NCBI GenBank assembly: GCA_016840695.1
Contig: JAEORV010000080.1
Span: 1 to 6,863 of the forward strand
Origin: Promethearchaeota archaeon
GTDB lineage: Archaea > Asgardarchaeota > Lokiarchaeia > Sigyniarchaeales > SOKP01
DNA: 6,863 bases
Direction of reading: 5' to 3'
The notes beneath the pieces were generated by a model, which ran no database searches, was not told the DNA's origin, and saw only the letters and a program-made list of their open reading frames with translations. The position numbers and the translations under genes are program-made. This document shows, in pieces, positions 1-5,281 of this stretch; position 1 is the stretch's first letter, and the number at the start of each line of letters is the position of its first letter.

Positions 1-1
1 A

Positions 2-241
2 AAAGGTGAAATAGAATACAGTGAATTTTTAAAATTATTTGATTCCTCAACTTATTACTCTTACGAACCTATAGCACCATTAGGATTAGTTCTTTGGGAC
101 ATCGAATATGATAATAGCATTAAATTTAAACCTGATCCTAAATCCATAAATAGAATGGAAAAGTATTTCCGACTTCAGGAACAAAAGACAGGCGTAAAAC
201 ACCAGCTATTTAAAATCCTGCAACATGACGATTTTAGCTAA
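2..241 (+). CDS. truA: tRNA pseudouridine(38-40) synthase TruA, C-terminal fragment (5' end outside window)
   Basis: An open frame enters from the left edge and ends at TAA 239-241, giving the last 79 residues. They include the stretch EPIAPLGLVLWDIEYD, followed by a phenylalanine two residues later and a charged helical tail. This matches the end of archaeal TruA proteins, where a conserved 'aP..GL.L.di.Y' strand near the C-terminus belongs to the catalytic-domain fold. TruA converts uridines 38-40 of the tRNA anticodon arm to pseudouridine. The catalytic aspartate would lie upstream of the window, so activity cannot be judged here. The last 36 bases overlap the 3' end of rfcS on the opposite strand. 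Family assignment rests on the C-terminal motif alone; another TruA-like pseudouridine synthase is the main alternative. Confidence 0.72.
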   Translation, partial: KGEIEYSEFLKLFDSSTYYSYEPIAPLGLVLWDIEYDNSIKFKPDPKSINRMEKYFRLQEQKTGVKHQLFKILQHDDFS

Positions 242-1192
242 TAAAGCTTGTAATTGAATTTGTTCCGTACTTCCTTGGCTTAACCTATACTCAAAATCAG
301 CTAATATCTTAGATAATTCAATCTTAATGTCTTCAGACTTATTCAAATCATATACCTCTCTATGAAGGTTTTTAATGATATTTCTTCCTGAAAGTCCGTA
401 ATCCTTGATTAAATCATTAAGAAATTTTATTGATAGTTGTAATTGTCCTTCTAAAGCCGTTAGCAAAATTTTTTTTACTTTTTCTGGTGGAACTTCTCCA
501 GCAACGCGAAACACTATCTCTTCATCAATTTTTTTTGAGATAGTTCCACACGATTGCAGGTAATTTATTGCTCGCCGGCAATCTCCTCTAGATACTTCTA
601 CTAATGCGTTAAATCCGCTTGAAATAACATTAATATCCTCTTGTTTTGATATATAAGTTAATCTTTCTTTTATATCATCGTTATTTAATGAGGCAAACCT
701 GAACACGACGCATCTTGATTGGATTGGAGGAATTATTTTATTGGAGTAATTGCAAATTAAAATCATTCGGCAATTTTTAGTATATTTTTCCATGGTTCTT
801 CTTAGTGCTTGTTGCGCTGGGGCAGTCATGTTATCGGCTTCGTCTAAAATTAATATTTTAAATGGAATATCAACCGGGGGTCTTGCTTTTGCAAAATCTT
901 TTATATATGTCCTAATGACATCTATTCCTCGAGCATCACTGGCGTTTAATTCCAGAAATGTACTATTGACTGCCATTTTACGCCCATATAACTCTCTAAC
1001 CATTGCTAAGGCGGAAGTCGTTTTTCCCGTGCCTGCAGGACCAGCAAAAATTAAGTGAGGCATGGATTTATCTTTTGTAAACTGCTTTAATCGTTTTACA
1101 ATTCCTTTCTGATTAACTATATCATCTAACATTCTCGGGCGATATTTTTCAACCCACGGTCGGTTTTCAAGCGAAGTCCTTGATTTTGACAT
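206..1192 (-). CDS. rfcS: Replication factor C small subunit (clamp loader ATPase)
   Basis: RfcS, with the large subunit, loads the PCNA sliding clamp onto primed DNA using ATP. The 328-residue protein is full length and carries the RFC boxes in order (numbered from the ATG): PWVEKYRP near residue 12, Walker A GPAGTGKT at 51-58, ELNASDARG around 81-89, Walker B LILDEAD ending at 120, sensor-1 region with the SRC arginine-finger motif at 159-161, and sensor-2 GDCRRAI at 203-209. The C-terminal collar helices follow. The frame is open up to a TTG at 1219, which would add nine residues. I chose the ATG at 1192 because a TATA-like element at 1226-1233 predicts transcription starting near 1204, downstream of that TTG. 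The MSKSR... start also fits the usual N-terminus just before the PWVEKYRP box. The 3' end overlaps truA tail-to-tail. The large subunit is not in the window. Confidence 0.97.
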   Translation of the reverse strand: MSKSRTSLENRPWVEKYRPRMLDDIVNQKGIVKRLKQFTKDKSMPHLIFAGPAGTGKTTSALAMVRELYGRKMAVNSTFLELNASDARGIDVIRTYIKDFAKARPPVDIPFKILILDEADNMTAPAQQALRRTMEKYTKNCRMILICNYSNKIIPPIQSRCVVFRFASLNNDDIKERLTYISKQEDINVISSGFNALVEVSRGDCRRAINYLQSCGTISKKIDEEIVFRVAGEVPPEKVKKILLTALEGQLQLSIKFLNDLIKDYGLSGRNIIKNLHREVYDLNKSEDIKIELSKILADFEYRLSQGSTEQIQLQALLAKIVMLQDFK

Positions 1193-1330
1193 AGTTTTCG
1201 TCAGAAATTTTTTATTCAATACAAGTTTAAATACATAAGGAAATTTTAATTATTAAAAAAATCTTTGCCATGATTTTTATAGATTTAGTATGATAAAACC
1301 AATATTAAATATAATAGACTGAAGTAAATT
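1193..1330. promoter_or_regulatory. Divergent promoter region between rfcS and the methyltransferase
   Basis: This AT-rich spacer separates two start codons facing away from each other, so it must hold both promoters. For the plus-strand gene there are two TATA candidates. TTTTTATA at 1274-1281 would give a leader of about 24 bases. AATATTAAA at 1301-1309 would put transcription essentially at the ATG (leaderless). No operator-like long inverted repeat, tRNA or small ORF was recognised. Confidence 0.5.
1226..1233 (-). promoter_or_regulatory. TATA-like element of rfcS
   Basis: The minus strand reads TATTTAAA here. Archaeal TATA boxes sit about 26 bases before the transcription start, so transcription would begin near 1204. 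That leaves a leader of about 12 bases before the ATG at 1192. The purine-rich BRE normally found upstream is not convincing. This is a prediction from position and composition only. Confidence 0.45.
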
Positions 1331-2170
1331 ATGGAAACTTATACACGTTCCAACTTGAAAGATTACTTTCTATTGTTTAAGAAAAGGTTAATTTCAACAA
1401 AACAATATGCCAGAAATAATTATGTGAAATTTTTAAAGATTCAAAAAGATTTGAGAACCGAGTTTAATTTTGAATTAAAAAACAAGAAAGTTCTTGATAT
1501 TGGATGTGGTCAAAGATATCCTTATACTTATTTATTGAGTAAACATAATAATGCTATAGGAATTGATTTAGATGTTATTTTACTACGGCACGATTATAGA
1601 AATTATAAAGCTATTATATATAAAAATGGATTGAACAGATTCCTTAAAACCTTTCTTCGGTCTCTCTTATTTGATCGGCAGTATTTTAAAGAGTTATCGA
1701 GATTGAGCGAGAAAAGTAGAAAATCGCAATTCATAATTAAGCACATGAACGCAGAAGACTTGAAATTTAAGGAGAATTCATTTGATTTCGTATTGTCTAT
1801 TTTAAGTTTTGAACACTTTAAAAACGTGGAGATGTGCGTGAAAGAAGTGAAAAGAGTATTAAAAAAGGGGGGTAAGTTTTATATCACCGTTGACATTTAT
1901 ACCAAACTTCACGGTGGACATGAAATAAATCCAAAACGACCATGGAATCATTTATTAAATAAAAATTTCAAACCTAACGTTTATTTGAACAAATTACGAA
2001 TGGAAGAATACGAAACAATATTTTCAAAGCATTTTAAAAAAATTCGGTTTATCTGTAAAGAAGATCCCGAAGTAAAACGGTATTTGACACCAGAATTGAA
2101 AGATCAGCTTTCAAATTATTCTGAGATTGAATTAACAATGTATCCCTTAATTATTATGGGAGAAAAATAA
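1331..2170 (+). CDS. Class I SAM-dependent methyltransferase, substrate unknown
   Basis: The 279-residue protein has the Rossmann-fold signature of the Methyltransf_11 type. Motif I is VLDIGCGQ at residues 54-61, and the acidic ribose-binding residue is in IGIDLD (about 77-81). The adenine-binding segment MNAEDLKF is at about 139-146, followed by the strand FDFVLSILSFEHF (151-163). The post-motif strand is GGKFYITV (180-187). Between motif II and the adenine-binding segment lie about 55 extra residues rich in Lys and Arg, far more than in a minimal domain; this probably forms a cap or substrate-binding insertion. The N-terminal 45 residues are also basic. There is no signal peptide or membrane helix. 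The fold is certain, but the substrate (lipid, glycan, RNA or small molecule) cannot be told. It stands alone between rfcS and eno with its own promoter region and a T-rich terminator. Confidence 0.9.
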   Translation: METYTRSNLKDYFLLFKKRLISTKQYARNNYVKFLKIQKDLRTEFNFELKNKKVLDIGCGQRYPYTYLLSKHNNAIGIDLDVILLRHDYRNYKAIIYKNGLNRFLKTFLRSLLFDRQYFKELSRLSEKSRKSQFIIKHMNAEDLKFKENSFDFVLSILSFEHFKNVEMCVKEVKRVLKKGGKFYITVDIYTKLHGGHEINPKRPWNHLLNKNFKPNVYLNKLRMEEYETIFSKHFKKIRFICKEDPEVKRYLTPELKDQLSNYSEIELTMYPLIIMGEK

Positions 2171-2171
2171 A

Positions 2172-2196
2172 TTATTCTTTTTTGTATTTAGAATAA
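2172..2196 (+). terminator. Probable terminator after the methyltransferase gene
   Basis: A run of six T residues (2178-2183) begins eight bases after the stop codon, which suits archaeal oligo-T termination. TTATTCT (2172-2178) and AGAATAA (2190-2196) could also pair as a weak 7-bp stem around the T-rich loop. The stem is AT-only apart from one G-C pair, so the T run is the better evidence. Confidence 0.45.
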
Positions 2197-2235
2197 AAAA
2201 TTATTAAGAATGAAATTGTCTTTATCATTATTAAC

Positions 2236-2247
2236 AATTAATTTAAC
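2236..2247 (+). promoter_or_regulatory. TATA-like element of the enolase gene
   Basis: The AATTAATTTAAC stretch is centred about 26 bases before the enolase ATG, exactly where the TATA box of a leaderless archaeal transcript would sit. There is no Shine-Dalgarno sequence before the ATG, which agrees with leaderless initiation. The surrounding DNA is AT-rich, so chance occurrence is possible. Confidence 0.35.
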
Positions 2248-2266
2248 TTGAAACGAGAAATTTGTC

Positions 2267-3574
2267 ATGACAGACTTTAAAATAACAAAAATACATTCCC
2301 GATGGATTTTAGACTCTCGAGGAAATCCCACGGTGGAGTCAGAAGTATATGCCGGTAAGACTTTTGCAAGAGCCGCCGTCCCCTCAGGCGCATCAACAGG
2401 TGTCCTAGAAGCACTTGAATTGCGGGATGGAGGGAAAGCCTTTAAAGGAAAGCACGTGTCAAAAGCTGTTTCGAATGTAAATACTATTTTAGGAAAAAAA
2501 TTAATCGGTTTTGATGTAAGAGAACAGACGAAGTTAGATGAAGAAATGAATGCCATTGATGGTACTGATAATAAAAGTAAGTTAGGTGCCAATGCTATAT
2601 TGTCTGTATCTCTAGGAGCTGCAAAACTGGCAGCTAAGCTAGCTGAAAAACCGTTATTTGCACATCTCTATGAAATTAGCCACGATAAGAACAGAGAAGA
2701 TTACCTTCTACCGCTTCCATGTTGCAACATTATTAATGGAGGTGAGCACGCAGGTAATAATCTCGCAATTCAAGAATTCATGGTATTACCTGTAGGAGCT
2801 AAATCATTTGCGCAAGCCATTCAAAATGTTGCAGAAGTGTATCAGACATTAAAGGGCATCTTATCTAAAAAATACGGAAAGACAGCCATAAATGTTGGTG
2901 ATGAAGGAGGATTTGCTCCAGATTTATCTACAACACGGGAAGCTATAGATGTGATAGTGGAAGCAATTGAAGAAGCGGGATTTTTAATTGGAATTGACTT
3001 TCAATTAGGGATGGATGCTGCGGCGAGTGAATTCTGTACTGATGGTACTTATAATATCGATGGAAAAAAGTTAAGTGAAGAGGAATTGCTTCAGTATTAC
3101 ATTGATTTAATTCAAGAATACTCCTTAATAAAATCAATTGAAGATCCTTTTGACGAGAAAGCATTTAGGGGATTTTCTAATTTAACGGCAAAAGTAGATA
3201 AATCTATCCAAATCGTGGACGATGATATCACTGTTACAAACATAAAAATCTTAGAAAAAGCAATTAACGAAAAAGCAGGTAACGCTCTATTACTCAAAGT
3301 AAATCAAATTGGTTCTTTAACCGAAGCAATAAACGCATGTAAAATGTCTTTTAGAAATGGATTTAATGTAATGGTATCACATCGTTCTGGTGAAACTGAG
3401 GATACTTTTATCGCTGATCTGGCAGTTGGTCTTTGCACGGGTCAAATAAAAACAGGAGCAACAGCAAGATCAGATCGAAACAGTAAGTATAATCAACTAT
3501 TAAGAATTGAAGAACTCTTAGGAGATAAAGCGATATACCCAAAGAACTTTGGATCTTGGAAGGACTTTCAATAG
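2267..3574 (+). CDS. eno: Enolase (phosphopyruvate hydratase), eukaryote-like
   Basis: Enolase interconverts 2-phosphoglycerate and phosphoenolpyruvate in cytosolic glycolysis and gluconeogenesis. At 435 residues it has the usual length. The active site is complete: mobile loop SGAST (40-44), His161, Glu170 (QEF), Glu213 (GDEGG), Mg ligands Asp250 (GMDAA), Glu292 (SIEDPF) and the DD pair at 319-320. Catalytic Lys344 (LLLKVNQIG), the SHRSGETEDT block (371-380) and Lys395 (QIKTG) are also present. The C-terminal third is remarkably close to animal and fungal enolases, including ETEDTFIADL and GLCTGQIKTG, and SIEDPF is the eukaryotic form where many bacteria have SIEDG. One oddity is an aspartate at 318, where homologues carry Gly or Ala just before the DD pair. 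The ATG at 2267 starts the standard N-terminus, with the SRGNPTVE block at 17-24. It converges on the METTL5-like gene with 27 bases between stops. Confidence 0.98.
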   Translation: MTDFKITKIHSRWILDSRGNPTVESEVYAGKTFARAAVPSGASTGVLEALELRDGGKAFKGKHVSKAVSNVNTILGKKLIGFDVREQTKLDEEMNAIDGTDNKSKLGANAILSVSLGAAKLAAKLAEKPLFAHLYEISHDKNREDYLLPLPCCNIINGGEHAGNNLAIQEFMVLPVGAKSFAQAIQNVAEVYQTLKGILSKKYGKTAINVGDEGGFAPDLSTTREAIDVIVEAIEEAGFLIGIDFQLGMDAAASEFCTDGTYNIDGKKLSEEELLQYYIDLIQEYSLIKSIEDPFDEKAFRGFSNLTAKVDKSIQIVDDDITVTNIKILEKAINEKAGNALLLKVNQIGSLTEAINACKMSFRNGFNVMVSHRSGETEDTFIADLAVGLCTGQIKTGATARSDRNSKYNQLLRIEELLGDKAIYPKNFGSWKDFQ

Positions 3575-3586
3575 ATATAATCTTTA

Positions 3587-3597
3587 AAATATTTTTT
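3587..3597 (+). terminator. T-rich terminator between the convergent eno and METTL5-like genes
   Basis: AAAATATTTT (3587-3596), a perfect 10-base palindrome, overlaps a run of six T residues (3592-3597). A second run of five T lies at 3607-3611 inside the end of the opposing gene. This fits archaeal oligo-T termination of the enolase transcript. On the minus strand only a T4 run is available, so termination of the opposing gene is less clear. Confidence 0.45.
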
Positions 3598-3601
3598 ATT
3601 T

Positions 3602-4240
3602 CTATCTTTTTACAAATCTATATACATTCACATCAATTATTTTTGTTTTGTGAGTGTGAAAATCAAAACTTTTCTCAAGAATCATGTTAAACGGTAAAAC
3701 GTAATCAACACGCCAATTGAACTTGCTGATGTAATTCATAATAAAATTTTGATTTTTTTTTCCAGCTAAGTGAATTGAATAAACAACTTCTGAAAAGGAA
3801 AAAGCTTTTTTTAAAAATGCCCTATCGGCAAACTTGTTTTGAACTCCAAAGGGAGGATTCATTATCGTGGTAATTTCGGAATTTTTTAACAAATTGTTTT
3901 GTTCTACCTCAAAATTAAGAATATCAGAGCACACTGGGCACACAAGGGTCTCTAATCCTAGTTTAGTAGCATTGTTTTTTAACGTTATTAAGGCATTATA
4001 GTCAATGTCCACGCTCACAATTAAACTTGCGTTTAATAGAGCGCTACAAAAAGTTAGCCTTCCCGTTCCAGCACCAAGATCAACCACTAGTTTATCATTT
4101 ATATCGTTAAATTCAAAACCGGCAAAATAGATAATGTCTACAGCACATCCTGCATCAATACAATATTGCTCCAAATCAATTTGAGGATTACTGAACGATT
4201 CAGTTGTTTGAATGATAGATACAATATCCTTCTTTTTCAT
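3602..4240 (-). CDS. METTL5-like rRNA adenine N6-methyltransferase
   Basis: This 212-residue protein follows human METTL5 closely in length and motif order. It has an N-terminal LEQY (23-26), SAM motif I VVDLGAGTGRL (52-62), acidic motif VDID (77-80), the catalytic MNPPFG (127-132) of N6-adenine methyltransferases, then AFLKKAF and VVYSIH, and a C-terminal F-H-T-H-K block ending in a VNVYRF strand. Human METTL5, with TRMT112, makes m6A in the decoding region of 18S rRNA; a matching role on archaeal 16S rRNA, with an archaeal Trm112, is inferred. One departure is QYCID, where family members usually have QY-P/x-T at the SAM-contacting N-terminal motif. The frame stays open for 18 codons upstream to a TAA at 4295-4297 but holds no ATG, GTG or TTG, so the ATG at 4240 is the first usable start. 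It is divergent from csl4. Confidence 0.9.
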   Translation of the reverse strand: MKKKDIVSIIQTTESFSNPQIDLEQYCIDAGCAVDIIYFAGFEFNDINDKLVVDLGAGTGRLTFCSALLNASLIVSVDIDYNALITLKNNATKLGLETLVCPVCSDILNFEVEQNNLLKNSEITTIMNPPFGVQNKFADRAFLKKAFSFSEVVYSIHLAGKKNQNFIMNYISKFNWRVDYVLPFNMILEKSFDFHTHKTKIIDVNVYRFVKR

Positions 4241-4376
4241 TTTTAATTTTATTGCTAAAATATCTGCTTCTGTAATATTTGATAATGAATAAATTTATTT
4301 TATTTTATATATTTTATTTACTTGATGAGAAACCTAAAGAGTTTATTAAAATAACGCGAAGAAATGATGAGAGATT
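4241..4376. promoter_or_regulatory. Divergent promoter region between the METTL5-like gene and csl4
   Basis: This 136-base AT-rich spacer lies between two divergent starts. For csl4, TTTATTAAA at 4342-4350, preceded by purine-rich AAAGAG, would place transcription near the ATG at 4377. A stronger-looking TTTATATA at 4304-4311 would give a leader of about 45 bases. For the minus-strand gene, AAATATTACA (plus-strand 4271-4280) is a possible TATA element about 36 bases before its ATG. Repeated ATTTTAT units at 4296-4319 look like plain AT-rich low complexity. No RNA gene was recognised. Confidence 0.5.
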
Positions 4377-4976
4377 ATGAGTAAGAAAAGCGTAAATGAC
4401 AAGGAAATGGTAATGACAGGTCAATACTTAGGAGTGGTAGAGGAGTTCTTACCTGACAAGCATTCTACTTTTGTAAAAGATGGAGAAATATTTTCAACCA
4501 AAATTGGTATCGCTTCTATAGATAAAAATAAGCGAGAAATCGAAGTAAAAACTTTCCAAGAAGAAGATAGGAAAATTGTGAAAATTGGCGATATTGTTAT
4601 TGGAACCGTATTATTCTTAAGGCTATATTCAATAGGCGTGAGCTTTCATACTATTAACAATAAACTACATTTTAATAGCAGTTATATGGGGAATGTTCAT
4701 GTGAGTGAAATTTCTAATAAATATGTTGAGAAAATCCAAGATGCTTTCCAGATCACGGATATTATCAGAGCTAAAATAATAGGTCAAGAATTTAACGAAT
4801 ATAAACTAAGCACTAAAGGAAAAAACTTAGGAGTGATTCAGGCCGAATGCTTAATTTGTGGAACTGAGCTCGAAAAAGAGGGATTTAACAAACTGCAATG
4901 CCCTAGGTGTGGAAACATTGAATATCGAAAGTTATCTGAAGATTACAGGAATGTGAAAGAGAAATTAAGGTATTAA
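4377..4976 (+). CDS. csl4: Exosome complex RNA-binding cap protein Csl4
   Basis: Csl4 forms part of the cap on the Rrp41-Rrp42 ring of the archaeal exosome, helping to bring RNA to this 3'-5' degradation and tailing machine. The 199-residue protein shows all three expected parts. The N-terminal barrel is at about 13-65, with the typical GQYLGVVEEFLP opening and KDGEIFSTKIG. The S1 RNA-binding domain is at about 68-148 (KIGDIVIGTV..., GNVHVSEI). The C-terminal zinc ribbon has C158-x2-C161-x13-C175-x2-C178. Length is normal for the family. The ATG at 4377 leaves a short polar extension before the first barrel; internal methionines at residues 11 and 13 are less likely starts. No strong Shine-Dalgarno is present. 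A T7 run follows the stop. It is divergent from the METTL5-like gene, another RNA-acting protein. Confidence 0.95.
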   Translation: MSKKSVNDKEMVMTGQYLGVVEEFLPDKHSTFVKDGEIFSTKIGIASIDKNKREIEVKTFQEEDRKIVKIGDIVIGTVLFLRLYSIGVSFHTINNKLHFNSSYMGNVHVSEISNKYVEKIQDAFQITDIIRAKIIGQEFNEYKLSTKGKNLGVIQAECLICGTELEKEGFNKLQCPRCGNIEYRKLSEDYRNVKEKLRY

Positions 4977-4982
4977 TTGCTA

Positions 4983-4989
4983 TTTTTTT
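4983..4989 (+). terminator. Oligo-T terminator after csl4
   Basis: Seven consecutive T residues start six bases after the csl4 stop codon. This is the longest T run in the plus-strand spacers of the window and matches archaeal oligo-T termination. It suggests that csl4 and the downstream small gene can be transcribed separately. Confidence 0.5.
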
Positions 4990-5000
4990 CTAATTAACAA

Positions 5001-5013
5001 TAAATTATTATAT
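5001..5013 (+). promoter_or_regulatory. TATA-like element before the small gene
   Basis: TAAATTATTATAT is centred about 42 bases before the ATG at 5049. It would place transcription near 5033 with a leader of about 16 bases. Together with the T7 run just upstream, this argues that the small gene has its own promoter. If the start prediction is right, the TTG at 5037 would be nearly leaderless, so it cannot be excluded by this argument. Confidence 0.35.
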
Positions 5014-5048
5014 CCTTACAAAAAACATAACGTGTTTTGATCTTAAAC

Positions 5049-5264
5049 ATGCCAGGAAAAAAAATGATCATTCGATTTTATAATAACAGCGGTTCCCTTG
5101 ACAACACGGTTAAATTTTTAGAAAATGTTAAAAAAAAGGTGAATTTCATCGATTTAACCGTTGATGTAGAGAGAAACGATATTAAAATAATCTTAAATGG
5201 AACAAGAGACCTACAGTACTTAGCTAGAGAAAAGTTGGAAGATTTAGCAAGGCAATTCTTTTAA
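5049..5264 (+). CDS. Small hypothetical alpha/beta protein (71 residues), ACT/ferredoxin-like layout
   Basis: I do not recognise this protein. From the ATG at 5049 it reads as strand (KKMIIRFYNNSG), helix (SLDNTVKFLENVKKKV), strand (NFIDLTVDVE), strand (NDIKIILNGT) and helix (LQYLAREKLEDLARQF). That is a beta-alpha-beta-beta-alpha order with a glycine after the first strand, as in ACT and other ferredoxin-like ligand or RNA-binding folds. The last strand expected of a full ACT domain is missing. There is no signal peptide or membrane segment. The start is uncertain: a TTG at 5037 adds four residues, while an ATG at 5064, preceded by AGGA about eight bases upstream, would give 66. It lies 72 bases after csl4 and converges on the GTPase with 17 bases between stops. 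Regular amphipathic patterning supports a real gene. Confidence 0.7.
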   Translation: MPGKKMIIRFYNNSGSLDNTVKFLENVKKKVNFIDLTVDVERNDIKIILNGTRDLQYLAREKLEDLARQFF

Positions 5265-5281
5265 ACTCTCTAATTTATTCA

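Noticed and set aside
750..1058. Plus-strand open frame of 102 codons opposite rfcS
   Set aside because: It lies wholly antisense to a gene with a complete set of RFC motifs and has no recognisable domain.
2188..2592. Minus-strand open frame over the start of enolase
   Set aside because: It is antisense to the conserved enolase N-terminus; its product has no recognisable motif.
4291..4319. Tandem ATTTTAT-like repeats upstream of csl4
   Set aside because: Irregular units in an AT-rich spacer; consistent with low complexity and promoter composition rather than a defined repeat array.
4322..4384. C/D box guide RNA suggested by TGATGA-like boxes at 4323 and 4364
   Set aside because: No CTGA D box follows at a suitable distance, and the second box overlaps the csl4 start codon region.
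4364..4384. Six-codon upstream ORF (two ATGs, ending at a TAA inside csl4)
   Set aside because: If transcription starts from the TATA-like element near 4346, this ORF lies mostly outside the mRNA; its length is consistent with chance.
5049..5264. RNA polymerase subunit L (rpoL), or Pcc1 of the KEOPS complex, as identity of the small gene after csl4
   Set aside because: Size and position would suit either, but the G-E-D/E-H-T-L and H-P motifs of RpoL are absent, and I cannot see the conserved C-terminal Leu-Arg/Asn-Ser pattern of Pcc1.
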